A DNA stretch of 64,000 nt from Lepus europaeus (Eukaryota > Chordata > Mammalia > Lagomorpha > Leporidae): contig NC_084850.1 in assembly GCF_033115175.1 (NCBI RefSeq), forward strand, positions 4,649,024-4,713,023, given 5' to 3'. Shown piece by piece: positions 21,554 through 38,808 of this stretch; position 1 is the first letter of the stretch; the number at the start of each line of letters is the position of its first letter. The notes under the pieces were generated by a model. The model saw only the letters and a program-made list of their open reading frames with translations. It was not told the DNA's origin and searched no databases. Made by a program: the position numbers and the translations under genes.

Positions 21554-22978
21554 ATGGCTAGTCATAGTAGTACAGAAAACTGTGAGGCCATGCTGGGACC
21601 CCCTGCCAGTGGAGAGGCAGCTATTGAGGTCCTGTCCAATTCTTCACCTGTTCCCAATGTGGATTCAGGGAAGGCTTTGGTTCAGCTCAGTGAAGAGGCA
21701 GTGAGCGAGGCTACTACTCGCAGGCTCCAGGTTCCAGGCTCCCAAGATCAAGTGGCAGTCAACATGCAAGGCACCGATATCCTTTGCGGGCTCTCCTTCC
21801 CCAGAAAGCTTTGGATGATAGTGGAGGATCCTGCATTTGAGTCTGTGTGCTGGAACGAAGATGGAGACACTGTGATCATCGAGAATGACCTCTTCCAGAG
21901 GGAAGTCCTTCTTCGGGAAGACGGAGACAGGATTTTTGAAACAGACAGCATAAAGACCTTCATCCGTCAGCTTAACCTCTATGGATTCAGTAAAATACGC
22001 TCCAAGAACTCTGCTCTCTCTCCAGGGAACAAGCAAATGATGGTAAAGTAGAAGGCTTTTCTGTTTCCTATTTCTCTGTTACCCAAACATCTTTGTGGAG
22101 CACCAAGATCAAGGATCTACCACACGTGTTTAATTTCCAAGAATTGCTTTTTTAGACGTGAGATGTTATTTACAGAAAGGTAAACGTATACACATGAGAG
22201 TACAGACTCTGACAGGACACCACCATCTGCTCAGAGAGGGTCTGCAGGTCGGGGCAAAGATTCTCAGAGGCCAGTGAACGTCATCGGACATACCCCTGCC
22301 TTACCCTATGAACCGTTTATCTTTAGTGAGCTGACGTTGTAGGGCACGTCCCAGAAACAAACTTCATTCCAGAAGGACTAAAATCTCCCATTTTTGTTTC
22401 AGATATATCGCAACGTCAATTTTCAGAGAGACAAGCCTGCCCTTCTCGCAAACATTCAAAGAAAAGGAGACCAGAGACGCTTCGGTCGGCAGTCCACCTG
22501 CGGAACGAGCCAGAAGAAAAGGAAGCTGGTAGCTACCAGACGATCCCCACGGACGCAGCCCAACAAGGAAGATGAGGAAGCTGAGAGGAGGGCCCAGAGG
22601 GAAGCTGCCAGTGCTCACCGCCCCATCAGCGGCCAGTCACTCATGTTCTCTGGCATCTGGTCTATGAGTAACATCACTGTGAGACCCCTGAGAATCTATG
22701 CCCCTGAGGAGCCGGGTGGCCCAAGTGGGGAGGGCACCTCTTCCAATGTCATGTTTGCACCTCCGGGTACAGCTGGAATGCAAGGTGCCGGGGAAGCAAT
22801 CAGCAGCCCCGTAGCCTATCCCGATTATGATTCCATGATATCTTTGTACACCACCTGCTACTCCATCCTGTTAGCTGCCCTCTTCACCATGACTTCCAAT
22901 CAGCCCCTGGAGCAGGAGGGTTCCTCCAATTCCAGGTGTGTCATCTGTGAACGGGTCAGGGAAAATCCACCTCCATAA
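21554..22978 (+). CDS. HSFX: HSFX3/HSFX4-like heat shock transcription factor, two exons
   Basis: Coding exon 1 is 21554-22042 and exon 2 is 22403-22978, joined in phase 0 across a 360-bp GT-AG intron (ATGATG|gtaaag ... tttcag|ATATAT). The product is about 354 residues. Residues roughly 78-175 form an HSF-type winged-helix DNA-binding domain (LSFPRKLWMIVED, then FIRQLNLYGFSKI as the recognition-helix region and NFQRDKPALL in exon 2). A basic KKRKL stretch after it could be a nuclear signal. No clear leucine-zipper trimerisation domain follows, as in X-linked HSFX proteins. It resembles human HSFX3/HSFX4 over its whole length, including the C-terminal Ser/Tyr-rich part. The ATG was chosen because the N-terminus MAS... 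matches that family. HSFX genes are testis-biased in human (family knowledge); no regulation is visible here. Confidence 0.9.
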
Positions 22979-23389
22979 ACTCGCAGGGCACTGATAATTG
23001 ATAAAGATCACCATTTCCTAACAACAAGCCTGTCTTGGTCTTCTTAGAATCACAAGTCTGTGTTCTTCCCAACTGTCCATACCGCATTAAACCGTTTTTC
23101 ATGACCATAGTCAACCACCTGAGGCAGAATAACTTTATGCAGAGGTTTGCTTTGCTCACAGAGTTGGAGGTTCAAAGCCCAGGAATGAGTGGCCCCACCA
23201 ATTGGGCCTCTGGTAGGAGTGGGGCGGGGGGCTGACGGCAGGTGGTATCACAGCGGGAGCTCATGCAGGAGCAAGAGCTCACATTGCACAGCAGGGAGCC
23301 AGAGAGACTGGAGTCCACCAGTCCCTTTGAAGGGCACATATCCAGGACCTCAGGACCTCTCCCAGGCTCCACTTTAGAGGTCCACCACT

Positions 23390-23708
23390 GGGGCTGCCGC
23401 TGTGGTGTGGCAGGTTAAGCTGCCACCGTCCTATATCGGCGCAGGTTTGAGTTTTGGCTGCTCCACTTCCGATCCGGCTCTCTGCTGATGCACCTGGGGA
23501 AGCAGTGGAAGACGGTCCAAATGCTTGGGCCCCTGAACCCATGTAGGAGACTCAGGTGAAGCTCCTGGTTCCTGGCTTCAGCCTGGCCTAGTCCTGGCCG
23601 TGGCAGGCATTTGGAGAGTGAACCAATGGATGGAAGGTGCATCTCTCTCTCCTCTCCCCCTACTCTAACTCCTTCAAATAAATAAATCTTTAAAAATATT
23701 AAAAAAGA
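23390..23708 (+). repeat. C-SINE
   Basis: The head 'ggggctgccgctgtggtgtgg' is followed by the standard body and an (AAAT)n 'aataaataaatctttaaaaa' tail. Confidence 0.9.
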
Positions 23709-23798
23709 TACACCTCTGCCCATTTCTGCCACCCTTGGGAACCACAGTTCCAACACATGAAACTTTAGGGGACAAGTCACATCGAAACTGTGGACCAG

Positions 23799-23799
<1 letters not shown>

Positions 23800-23831
<32 letters not shown>

Positions 23832-23871
23832 ATTACATATGTATTTATATATATATTATATATATATATAT
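23800..23871. repeat. (TA)n(TG)n(TA)n microsatellite
   Basis: Alternating TA and TG dinucleotides make a compound simple repeat. It is close to the A-rich end of the preceding SINE. Confidence 0.9.
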
Positions 23872-24317
23872 CATTTCACTGACATAAACCTAAGGAAGCA
23901 GAAAATTCTGTCCAGGACATGCTTTGCTCCCTGCTGCCTTCTTTCTATTGATACAACATTTTCACATACTTAGCCAAGGATCTTGCCAGGAAGTGCTGAG
24001 GGGAAGCCCAAGGAGATCCAGTACCCTGGGACTTGCCTGCTGGTCAAGAGACAGAATAGTCTGGCTCCTGGCCTTCGGGGTATCACCTTAGACTATTCGG
24101 GGACCTTGAAATGAGATTCTTTCCTCAAGGCTCCCTGAATATTTCCAAGAAGTTTCAGATCGGCAGCTGAGCATACCTACCCAGCATCCAGGGCCCCACA
24201 AAGGGGCCCAGCTAAAGTCAGGGCCCACACCTGCCACTCCATTCAGTGACTGGGGAGGAGGGGCACAATCCTCACAGAGAACCCCCACTTAGAAATGGTG
24301 CTAAGAAATTTCTCTCT

Positions 24318-24651
24318 GGCCGGCGCCATGGCTTAACAGGCTAATCCTCCGCCTTGCGGCGCCGGCACGCCGGGTTCTAGTCCTGGTCGGGGCGCCGGAT
24401 TCTATCCCGGTTGCCCGTCTTCCAGGCCAGCTCTCTGCTATGGCCCGGGAAGGCAGTGGAGGATGGCCCAAGTCCTTGGGCCCTGCACCCCCGCATGGGA
24501 GACCAGGAGAAGCACCTGGCTCCTGGCTTCGGATCAGCGCTATGCGCCGGCCGCAGTGGCCATTGGAGGGTGAACCAACGGCAAAAAGGAAGACCTTTCT
24601 CTCTGTCTCTCTCTCTCTATCCACTCTGCCTGTCCAAAAAAAAAAAAAAAA
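24318..24651 (+). repeat. C-SINE, young subfamily, with TSD
   Basis: It starts GGCCGGCGCCATGGCTTAAC and ends in a long A run. It is flanked by AAGAAATTTCTCTCT at 24303-24317 and 24652-24666. The right duplication runs into (CT)n(CA)n to 24701. Confidence 0.93.
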
Positions 24652-24671
24652 AAGAAATTTCTCTCTCTCTT

Positions 24672-24702
<31 letters not shown>

Positions 24703-25307
24703 GGCTTGCTATAAAATGAACACCGCTCCATCACTTTTCAAAGTCGACCTCCCTCTATCAGGCCTGTATCTAAGGTCCTCTGCTTGACTAGGAAGCAGCT
24801 GTGTGACACGTACCACACATACTTCATGAATGCCGGATACTATGGCAACGGAGCGAGAGTGCTCTGAAAGGACAGACAGCTGCTCTGTGTCCGACTCCTC
24901 TTCACCCTGGATATCATGACTGGCCGGTCACTGCCAGGCAAACGTGCAGTGCCGGCCCCAGAGACCCCACGACATCCCCTGGATGCTGCTCAGACATCTG
25001 GTGAGTTTTATCTGGAACAAAGAGAAGGGAAAAACACATGATAGAGCTCCAAACACTAAACAGTTACCTTCAACGCGTTTATTCGTATGATTCAGAAAGT
25101 AGCAGGACCAAAATTAGCACCATGCCAAGGCATTTCCTTTTTCCTAAACGTCAGAGTGCTCGAGACATGGTCAATGAGCTCGGTGCATCACGTAAGGAAG
25201 AGTTCACCCCTCCTTCCCTTCATCCAAGCAAAGAAATCCACGTATGTGAACCTCCCTCGGTGTGTAGCAGCAGTCTTCGTGGCAATGGTAACTCCAGCTT
25301 GACCTGA

Positions 25308-30111
<4,804 letters not shown>

Positions 30112-30140
30112 CTGCTTTGGCCCGAGGAGGGAGCACCCTT

Positions 30141-30172
<32 letters not shown>

Positions 30173-30182
30173 GCTTCTGCAC
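30112..30182 (-). other. Candidate 5' untranslated exon of EOLA
   Basis: On the minus strand a strong pyrimidine tract and CTCTCTGCAG precede 30182, and CAG|GTACCG follows 30112. The 71-nt exon contains the (GGCA)n run at 30142-30172. Its place between EOLA and the CpG island fits a noncoding first-intron-separated exon. It is a prediction from splice motifs only. Confidence 0.35.
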
Positions 30183-30599
30183 CTGCAGAGAGAAAAGGAG
30201 AGGAGGGAAAAGGTCGTCAGAAGACAGAATGCAGGCTAGCAGCACACGCAGGCCTTGTACCCAGCACACACCGCAGACCAACCACAGGTAGCACAGGTAG
30301 CACGGCGGACTCGGGGACGACACCCGCCCCTGCGCATGGCACTCCTGGGCTGGTTCGGCTAACATGGCGAGGGAGAGCCCGCGTGGCTCAAGGACCACAT
30401 GAAGCGCCAGCAGGCAGGCAGGCAGAAACCCGTTTTGGTGAGGGGGCCGCCGTTCTTAGGTCGAGCAAGCAGGACCTAAGAGAAGAAAAATGACACTGGT
30501 CCCCACAGAGTCACCGGGCAGAGGTCTGGGGGCCCAGGCCCCTCAGTCTAATTCCTGGGTAGGGCGGGCGGGGCACGGGGCCCCACAGGACCCACCGAG

Positions 30600-32400
30600 C
30601 TGGGCCCCTCACGGCCTCTGGGTCAAGGTGGGGCCTGGGTGTGTGGAGCAGTGCTCTGGCTCGCCACACCCAGAGGCACATCCCTGGGACACACGCGGAG
30701 AAGTAGCCAGGGTGCGAGATGCTGGCTGGAGAAGGAGACAGGCTCGGTGCCTTCGGGACGTCCCTCACGGGTGTCCGGCCCACAGGTACCATTCGCCCAA
30801 GTGCAGCCACCCAAGCCCTGGCGCATCACGTGCAGGCTCCCTCCGGCCGCTTCCGGGCTCACTGCCACCGGATCTACGGGGTCCTCCGAGTCCAAGGCCA
30901 GCTGGGCCGACTCCGGCCTTTGGCCACGCGCCAGGACAGCTCTATCTCCGCTGGGCTCGGCAAGGCCGCCAGCCCCAGGACCACTGGCTCCCGGGCCCGG
31001 CCGAGGAGACGACGCGGGCCACAGGGAGAGCAGAGAGCGCCCGGCCACAGTCCGGACGCCGCGGGGACCCTGGCGGACTACAGCGTGAGCCACTTCCACG
31101 GTCTCCGCCGGGCCCGCACCGGCCCTTTAAGGGGACGCACCTCCGCCCTTACGGACACGTCACGTACACGTCACGCACTACGCAACCCACGTACGTGCGT
31201 ACTGGCACGCACTCAGCCGCTCAACCAGGCAGTTCCGTAGCCACGCACTTACGTGATCACGCACTGACGCACGCACTCACTGGGCACTAGGCGATGGGCC
31301 CTTTCGGGTCGTGAGGCGAGCACCCGGAGGTCGGGCGACGACGCGGGAGGGCTTGGCCTGACCCTAGGCCCAGAGAGGGGACGCGACTCGCACCAAGGGC
31401 CCCGGGGCAGGAAGCGGAAGGGGCGGGAAGAGGTCCGCCAGCGAGCCTGCTGGGGGTGGGGCTTAGCAGCGGAGGCGGAGCTGCCGGAGGGGGCCGTGCG
31501 CAGGTGCTGGGGTGGAGCTGGGGCTGGAGGGGGGCGGTGCTGTGGCCAGAGCAGGGCTCCGGTGCGGGAACCTGCTGCAGGAGGAGGTGTGGAGGCCACA
31601 GCCCAGGACCCCACTGGAGCAGGGCAGCGCTGGGAAGGAGCGGGCGGGGGCGAGGGGTGGGATGAGAGGCTGGCGAGAGCTTGGGGGCGGAGGTGTGGAG
31701 GGGCGGGGCGGGACTTGGGAAGGGGCGGGGCTGTGAGAACTGCGGGGGCGGAGTCGGAGGCGGGGCTAGGACTTGGGCCAGGCGGGCCGTGACTGGTCGC
31801 GGGCAGTGTCGAAGGCGGGTCTTAGGAGGGGAGGGGAGGGGCCTGGCTGGAGAACGTGCTGGTGAGGCATCAGGGGCGGGACTGTGGGAGGAGCAGGGCG
31901 GAGCTACAGGAGATTCCGAGGAAGGGATTGGCAGAAGAGAAGGGCAGGAAAGGGGCAGGGCCCTGACAAGCATGATGGAGAGGGGTGGGGGCTTGGCTGT
32001 TGGAGGGGAAGGACGGACTAGTGAGACCGTGTGGGCGAGGGGTAGCGGGTAGGGCTGCGGGAGGAAAGGGAGGGTTGTGCAGAACTTCCGGGGAAGGAGT
32101 TGGGGCGGGGCCCCGAGAAGGTTCTGGGTCAGGGGCGGGGCTGAGGCGTGGGGGCGTGGCGGGAAACGTGCAAGGGCCTATCCGCGGGGCGGGACCATGC
32201 GGGACTTCCGGGGGCGCTCTTGGGGCGGAGTTGAGAGCGGGAGGGGCGGGGCTGAGACGTGTATGGGCGGTGCCGGGGTGGGGCTACGAGAGCCTGTGGG
32301 GGGAGGGATGGGGCGGAGCTTGCGATGCCTGGGCGGGAATGAAGGGCAGGCTGCGGGTGGGGAAGCGGGAGCTGTGACTAGGTCCTGGGTAGGAGGCTGG
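30600..32400. promoter_or_regulatory. CpG island, probable EOLA promoter
   Basis: CpG density and GC content rise sharply here, with many GC boxes (GGGGCGGGGC) from 31.44 kb on. The position upstream of the minus-strand EOLA gene suggests its promoter. Divergent plus-strand transcription towards 33 kb is possible. The exact transcription start was not found. Confidence 0.65.
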
Positions 32401-33250
32401 GGCTAGGCTGGGGCTGGGGTGGGAGAGGGGAGAGGGGAGAGGGAGCAGGGCTCTGAGGAAGTGCTGGAGGAGTGGCTGTGGCCCTGGCTGCTGCAGATGC
32501 AAGCAGAGGTTTCTGAGAGTGCTGGCGGAGGAGGAGCTGAGCTAGAGCTGAAAGAGGTGGAGCTGTCGCCAGAGGACCTTGGCTAGGCTGTGGGGAAGAG
32601 CTCGCTCGCCTAGGAGCAGGAGTTGCAGCAGGCCAGAGGGGTAGGCAGCGCCTCACTGAGGAAGTAGGTCGGTGGCTCTGGGAGCAGAGGTGGAAGAGGG
32701 GCTTAGGCGGAGCCTTGGCGAAGAGTTGAGGGAGCTGCTGGGTGTGCAAGAGCCCTGTAAAGAGGAGCAGGGGCAGAGCTGCAGGAAGCCTCGGGGAGGA
32801 GCTGGGTGTACAAGAGGCGGAGCAGCTGCACGGGACTGTTGGAGGAGACTTGCAGGGGGCAGCGGGGCTGTGGGATGGAGCCCAGCAAGTGGGGAGCCAG
32901 CTGGGCAGGGACCGCCCAGCGTAGTACCCTGGAGGAGGAGCTGGGGCTGAAGTGCCCCGTGGAGGGAGGCATCCTTCACCCCCTGGAGGAGCAGGGGCCC
33001 AGCTGGGCAGCTGTGAGAAAGCTGGAGGCGGGGCAAGGAGGCTTGTGCACTCTGCCCCTAGGCAGGAGTCAACAGTGGCAGCCCGCGGGTCCTCAGGACA
33101 GAAGCCAGCTCTCACAGCTCTCAGTGTGTGTGCCAGAGGGTGTAGGCTGCGGCCAGAGGGGCAGGCAGCCTTGCCTGAGGTCTGTGAAGCTCTAGGCTGA
33201 GCTGTGCCCTCTCTCCCCGGGTGGGGGGTGGGGGTGCTGAGCATCCCTGC
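31440..33250 (+). repeat. G-rich, strand-asymmetric degenerate GC-box tract
   Basis: Units like 'ggggcggggctg' and then 'gaggagctggggctg' recur every few tens of bases, with nearly all G on the plus strand. CpGs are common at the left and fade to the right. It resembles a decayed minisatellite. The long minus-strand open frame at 32378-33244 is a by-product of this composition. Confidence 0.6.
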
Positions 33251-36200
33251 GGGGATCTCCTCTGTCTTAGCCCCTCTGGATGAGCGATCCGGAGTGGGGG
33301 CGGGTGGAGAGATCTGACTTTTTCCGGCCTGTGTTGCAAGTGAGGAGAAAAGTTTGCACCTTCGGTGGCCTCCCTCATTTACCTAGCCCTGGACGTTGGG
33401 TTGAGAGCCGAGGTCTCCATCCCTACCTCTGAAAGAGCTGTAGGGAGAATGCTGCACCTGCTGCTGCTCCCTGAGTTCAGGCCTGAGTGTCCCTACCTGT
33501 GCTGTTCGACCTGACACCCGACTGGCCTGGGGGCCCTGTGTCCTCCCTGCCTCCAGTCAGCCCTCCACACTCCGTCAGTTTCGCTTCTGAGTCACAAATC
33601 TGTCCCCCATCAGTCCCCTACTGAAACTCAGCCAAGCCTTCTGTTTCAGTCCAGGCACCCCAGGGAGTGGGCCCCAGGCCTTTGCACCCTTAGGGCCTAA
33701 GGCTTGTGGGGCTCACGCCATGCTGTGTGGCTGCTGGTCCTGGCCCAGCTGGCTCCACCGGGACTCCTTGCTTGGTTCTGCCGCCTCTTGTGCTGGCAAT
33801 CCCAGTTCTGCTTCCAGACACAACTTTAAAGTCACCTTGGTTCAACCCCAAGCATTAGGTGTTTTTCCCTCTGAGTTCTGCTAGCGTTTTGACTCTTGTT
33901 CCTCCCTGCCTCCCTCCCTCCTTTAGGCTCTTGGAAGCCAGGCCTGTAATTGCTCTGAAGGGCCTGTTCCTGCCACTGTGCCTCGCAGGCAAAGCCGGTC
34001 CTGGCTCTTTTCCGTAAGTGTGCCTGGGACCATGGTAGCTGCTTGGTAGATGGGGAATCAACAAAACACTGCGCTCTCTCTTCTAGGGAGAGGCACCTGC
34101 TCTTCTGGAGGGAAGCTTGAGCAACAAGAATGCTGCAGGGGAGGGGAGGGCCACAGGGTACCTTCTTCCTGGAAGGTAGGCCTCAGGGCTGCAAGGGTCC
34201 TGAGAGGTCTCCAACCCCGATTGCCGGCCGTGCATGTCCACAGCCTTGGTTATATTGCCTTTCAGATCCCTCCTTCTCTCCAGCCCTTCTTTCCCCCTCC
34301 CCTCTCCTTCCCCTTCCCCCCTCCCCCGGGGCACTCCTTTCATCCTCTCTTTGCAGGGCTGCTTTGGATGTAATGTCCACACAGGTGCTCTGAATTGTAA
34401 GTAACCCTGAAGGTCCTGGAATGCCCCACTGTTGCTCCCTCTGCAGGCTGTGAAACCCATCCCCTGCCCCCTGGCTGGCCGGCCGGCCGGCCGGCCGGCG
34501 GCTGGCAGCCACAGACTCCTTGCACCTGGAAGGAGTGTTGCTTGGGGGTCACGTGTCCAGCACTCTGCCCTTTAGCTAGGGGGCCCTTCCTGACTCTCTT
34601 CCTTCATTCGTCGTTCACAGTTTAGCCTTCATTCGGTGCCTGGACTCATACAGTCTCTTGTGACACACAGGAAGCTGGGATGCCCGTGCAGCTGTGTGAA
34701 GACAGCAGGTTGGTCTTCTGCCCTGCCACTCCCCTTTTGTCCCCAGATCGGGAATCCAGCCAGTCGCCCAGACCCCCTCCTTCCCTCTCTCCTGGGCAGC
34801 TCGGGTGTGGTGCGGCCCTCTGGACACGGCCCACGGCATGTGGCACCACCCTGAGAATTGCAGTGACTTCCACTTCGGTCTCAGCACCACTCGAGTGGAT
34901 GGGAAGGAGCTGCCCCCCCATTAACTGTGGACCCAGGTGGGCCACTTGGGCTCCATGGGGTAGGTGTGGTGGCTGGCACACAGACTGCGAGGGGTGGGGC
35001 CCGAACCTTCTGAGTTCCTGTGAGCTTCTGGCGCCTGCCCTGCTCCCACTTGCATTCACCTTGTGGGCCAGTAGCTCAGTGCCGCTTTCAGGCTGGGGCC
35101 AGAACACGTTCCGGTCCACGTTTCCGTGGCTCCGAGCTCTTCGGTCGGCTTGCATTTTCTTCCTTCCTCCCGTACTTCCTCCCAGGTACTTCAGCCTTTG
35201 TGACCCACGTGCCAGGCCCTGTAAAGCTGGAGGGAGGGTTCCGAGCCCTGGGCCGCGGCCACATGAGCACGTGGTGCGGCTTTTTCTGTTCACCTGGTTG
35301 AGCTCAGGGGGCTAGAGGACAGGTTGCCAGCCTGTGCCCCTGGTTACGAGGCCTGAGTTGTCCTGGTCCCGTGCTCTGTGAGAAGGCCCGTTCGGCTGAC
35401 TGCGATGCCCACACCTGCACTGAGGCAACCGTGCAAAGGATGGAAAAGTGTATGGGGATCAGGCACAGAGAGCTGTCTGAAGGCCATTTCCCAGAGGCCT
35501 GCATGCTTGTCGTTTGGTGTGTGTTCCCCAGTTCTTTGCCCATGCCTTTCTGACTGTCCTTTCAAGCTCGTGCTGTGTTACTGTGATGGTAAGTGCCAGT
35601 CCTTTGGGTATACCGTAAGTATCCCGAAAGTTTCCTCGGAAAATTAATCCACTATCTCCTGGCTCTGCAGCTCACTGTGGAGTCTAGTGGATTCCAGCCT
35701 CTCCACTTGAGCCCCACACACAAATCCTCGTACTTTGAACCCAGGGGTATTTTTTGTCCTGCAGTGTGAGTGTGGGGCGTCTACCTGAAGCCACCCTTCC
35801 GGTGGGGTTGATTGGCCTCTGGTATCACTGCAAGCTAGGCACCGTCCGGCAGCCCTCGGACTGTCTGGGTATTCTCGTTTCCCCAGTGCTTAGTCACCCA
35901 GGACTAAGGCCGTAGGTCCCTTTGTGAAAGGTTGGGGGATCCTTCCATCTCCTGCTTGCCGAGGTGCTGTGGCATCCTTCCACCTGGGGCCCCAGCCACC
36001 ACTCTGGTCACCGTGCTCTAGCTCTAGAAACTGGCACGGTGACAGACACTGGGCCGTGGATCCTGACTTGTTGGTTGTGGTGCCTGCCCTTAGCCTGCTG
36101 CGCACTCACCCTTGCTCTCTTTGTCCGTTTTGAGCTGTATCTGTGTGGGCTACACATTCACTGAAGGCCCTGCCCCCATCACTCTCGGGGGCATTCTCGG

Positions 36201-38440
36201 CCATGTGATCATCCTAGCCCCCTGCTTCTGGCCGCTTGGTCCTGCTTAGTGCTAACCCCTGAGCTCTGCTGCTGCTCCTGCTGCCAGGGAGGTGGAGGGG
36301 ACAACCCATCAGGCCCTGTTCTCGGTGAGCCTCGCTCTGTGAAAGGCTCTCCTGTGATTGGACCTGGCCTGTGGAAGAGAGAGGAAAGAGCAGGAGCAGG
36401 AGGGAGGAGAGGGCAGGCAGGAGCAGCAGTGGCCCTTTCACAGGCCTTGTTCTCAGTGACCAAATCCTGTGACAGGCTCTCCTGAGGTCAGCCCCGATGG
36501 GCAGAGGAGCCCCTCCTCCCCCAGGCCCCAAGCTGCCCCATGGTGCCAGTGCCCTCTCTCCAGTCCATGCCTGTTGATGGCCTTGGAGCTCTCCGGAACA
36601 GAATTCTCCAGGGGTGGTTTTGCCTGCTCTTCCCTGTCCAGTCCCCCACAGGCCCACTTCTCTCAGGCTTCGAAGCCCTTCCGTTACCATCTGCCATGGC
36701 CATGGAAGCCTTTTAGGATCACTCAGCGAGGACCACGGCCGTTTCCAGGCTTCCAGGTCCCATGCCTACATGGAGAGTGCCCCCTCCCAGCATTAGGGGC
36801 CCTGCAGCCCACTAAGATCTGTTGCCCAGCGGGTAGCCTCCTGTCCTTCATGTTGTACCTCATCAGGTACCCCCGAGTCTCATCCTGCAGAGACACCGTG
36901 ACACTGCTGGCTGCTGCAGGTGCGTGCTGCTCTCGTAGCTTCTCTGGGATGACCCTTCCTCTGTCACCAGGAGCTTCCCCTTCACAAACTGGCCATGCCA
37001 GCAAATTGTTCCAGCACCGAAGGCGTGGCTGCCGCCTCGTGCCTGGGGCTGTGTATACACCCCCTTTCCCCTGGGGTGGGCTCCACATTACCAGATGAGC
37101 AGGTGCAGTCGGAGGATCCTGTACCAACGCCCATCTTTCCACCGGCTTTCCTGGACCCTCTGCAGCCAGCTGTCCCAGACTGGGCCCTTCAGGAGGCAGA
37201 GTGGGAGAGGACATGAGCGGACCCCAAGGCTTGCTGGGACTATCACGAGAGGGACAGGAAGGAAGCAGGCTTGGGAAGCAGGTTGGACCTGCCCTGGCAT
37301 TCTCGACTGGCCCAACAGGGAGATGTGGAGCAAGGATTGTCCACTAGAGGGGCCTGCCTGGGGCACAGAGCCACAGGTCCTCTTAGTGCCTGGCACACGA
37401 TAGGCCACGCAGCCCACGCTGGCTCACTAGATGAAGTAACGTCCAGAACGGAGGCCCCGGGGGGGGACGTGTGCTGAGCAGCACGGGGAGGGACCCAGCG
37501 GCTGCCCTTGCAGAGGCAGAACTGTGTTCAGCCCTGCAGCCGGCTGCCTGGGTTGTGAAGGGATGTGCTTCCAGGGCACTTGCTATCAGGGCAGCTCGTC
37601 ATCTGTCAGCAGTAGTGTAGGCAGCGCCTGATGGGAGAGGGCAGATCTGAGTACTAAGGTGGCACAAAGCAAAGCGGATGGAAGTTGGCAGACACCACTG
37701 CTGCAAGAGCCCCTCAGAGGCGCACGCTCCCTGCTCTGGTACTCGGGGGGCTGCTGGGGAGCACCTTCTGGGCAGGCCTCTGGACCATGGAGCAGGAGGA
37801 GGTGAGTCAGTGTGAAGAGGAGACTGCTAGCTGTGTGTGGGGTTGGGGAAGGCTTCACATAGGAGGGGCCTTCCAGCTGTGTTGTGGTCAAAGGGCTTGT
37901 GTTTGGTGGGAAATGGGTGGGGGGCGGCGGGGGTGGGCAGCCTGGGAGGGTTAGAATGATTCTGAGATCTGAGAGAAAGTTCCTGGCCAGAGCAGAGCCC
38001 TTAGTGATACGAGATCACGGGAGAGGAGGCCAGGAAACTGGGTTGGGTCAGACTCCACGGGAGTCTGGGCCACACCTCCCCTGGGTTCACGGTGAGCATT
38101 TGGAAAGGTAGGCTGTGGGTCCTCTTCCCAAGAAAAACCTCACTGATGGCCCATTTGTCTGGCCAGTGGCTTGACAAACCCTTATGTGCCTGTCTCGGGC
38201 TGGGAGTGTGCATGCCTTGGGGGCACCAGATGAGAAGATGCAGGTGTGTGTGGCTCAGGAGCAGCCTCCACCAAGTAACACTTGTCCCACTGAACTATGG
38301 CTCTTTGCCTTGAGACTCACCTGGAGGTCACTCGTTCTGGCTTGCAGTGAGGTTTCCGATTCTTGTTCCTGACTGAACAGTGGTGTTCGGAAAGATGGTA
38401 TTAGGTCTCTGAGGTCTGAGGATTATTGTGGAGAGGGCAT
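33251..38440. other. Intergenic, no coding gene recognised; (GGCC)n at 34478-34500
   Basis: GC-rich unique-looking DNA. Human synteny has a noncoding RNA locus between EOLA and IDS, so a lncRNA is possible, but no exon can be supported from sequence alone. The short (GGCC)n run interrupts it at 34478-34500. Confidence 0.45.
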
Positions 38441-38452
38441 GGGAGAAGGGTG

Positions 38453-38796
38453 GTTTTTTTTTTTTTTTGACAGGCAGAGTGGATAGTGAGAGAGTGAGAC
38501 AGAGAGAAAAGTCTTCCTTTGCCGTTGGTTCACCCTCCAATGGCCGCTGCGGCCGGTGCGCTGCGGCCGGCGCACCGCGCTGATCCGATGGCAGGAGCCA
38601 GGTGCTTCTCCTGGTCTCCCATGAGGTGCAGGACCCAAGTACTTGGGCCATCCTCCACTGCACTCCCTGGCCACAGCAAAGAGCTGGCCTGGGAGAGGGG
38701 CAATCGGGACAGAATCCGGTGCTCCAACTGAGACTAGAACCTGGTGTGCCGGTGCCGCTAGGCGGAGGATTAGCCTATTGAGCCGCGGCGCTGGCC
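38453..38796 (-). repeat. C-SINE, young subfamily, with TSD
   Basis: The reverse element starts at its T-rich tail and ends at its head (reads ...GCCGCGGCGCTGGCC). GGGAGAAGGGTG flanks it at 38441-38452 and 38797-38808. Confidence 0.93.
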
Positions 38797-38808
38797 GGGA
38801 GAAGGGTG

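Noticed and set aside
30490-31290. 266-codon plus-strand frame in the CpG island
   Set aside because: Open frames occur in all phases here because stop codons are rare in high-GC DNA; no recognisable motif.
32378-33244. 288-codon minus-strand open frame
   Set aside because: Pro/Ser/Leu-rich product of a G-rich strand-asymmetric tract; no domain, no splice structure, several overlapping frames equally open.
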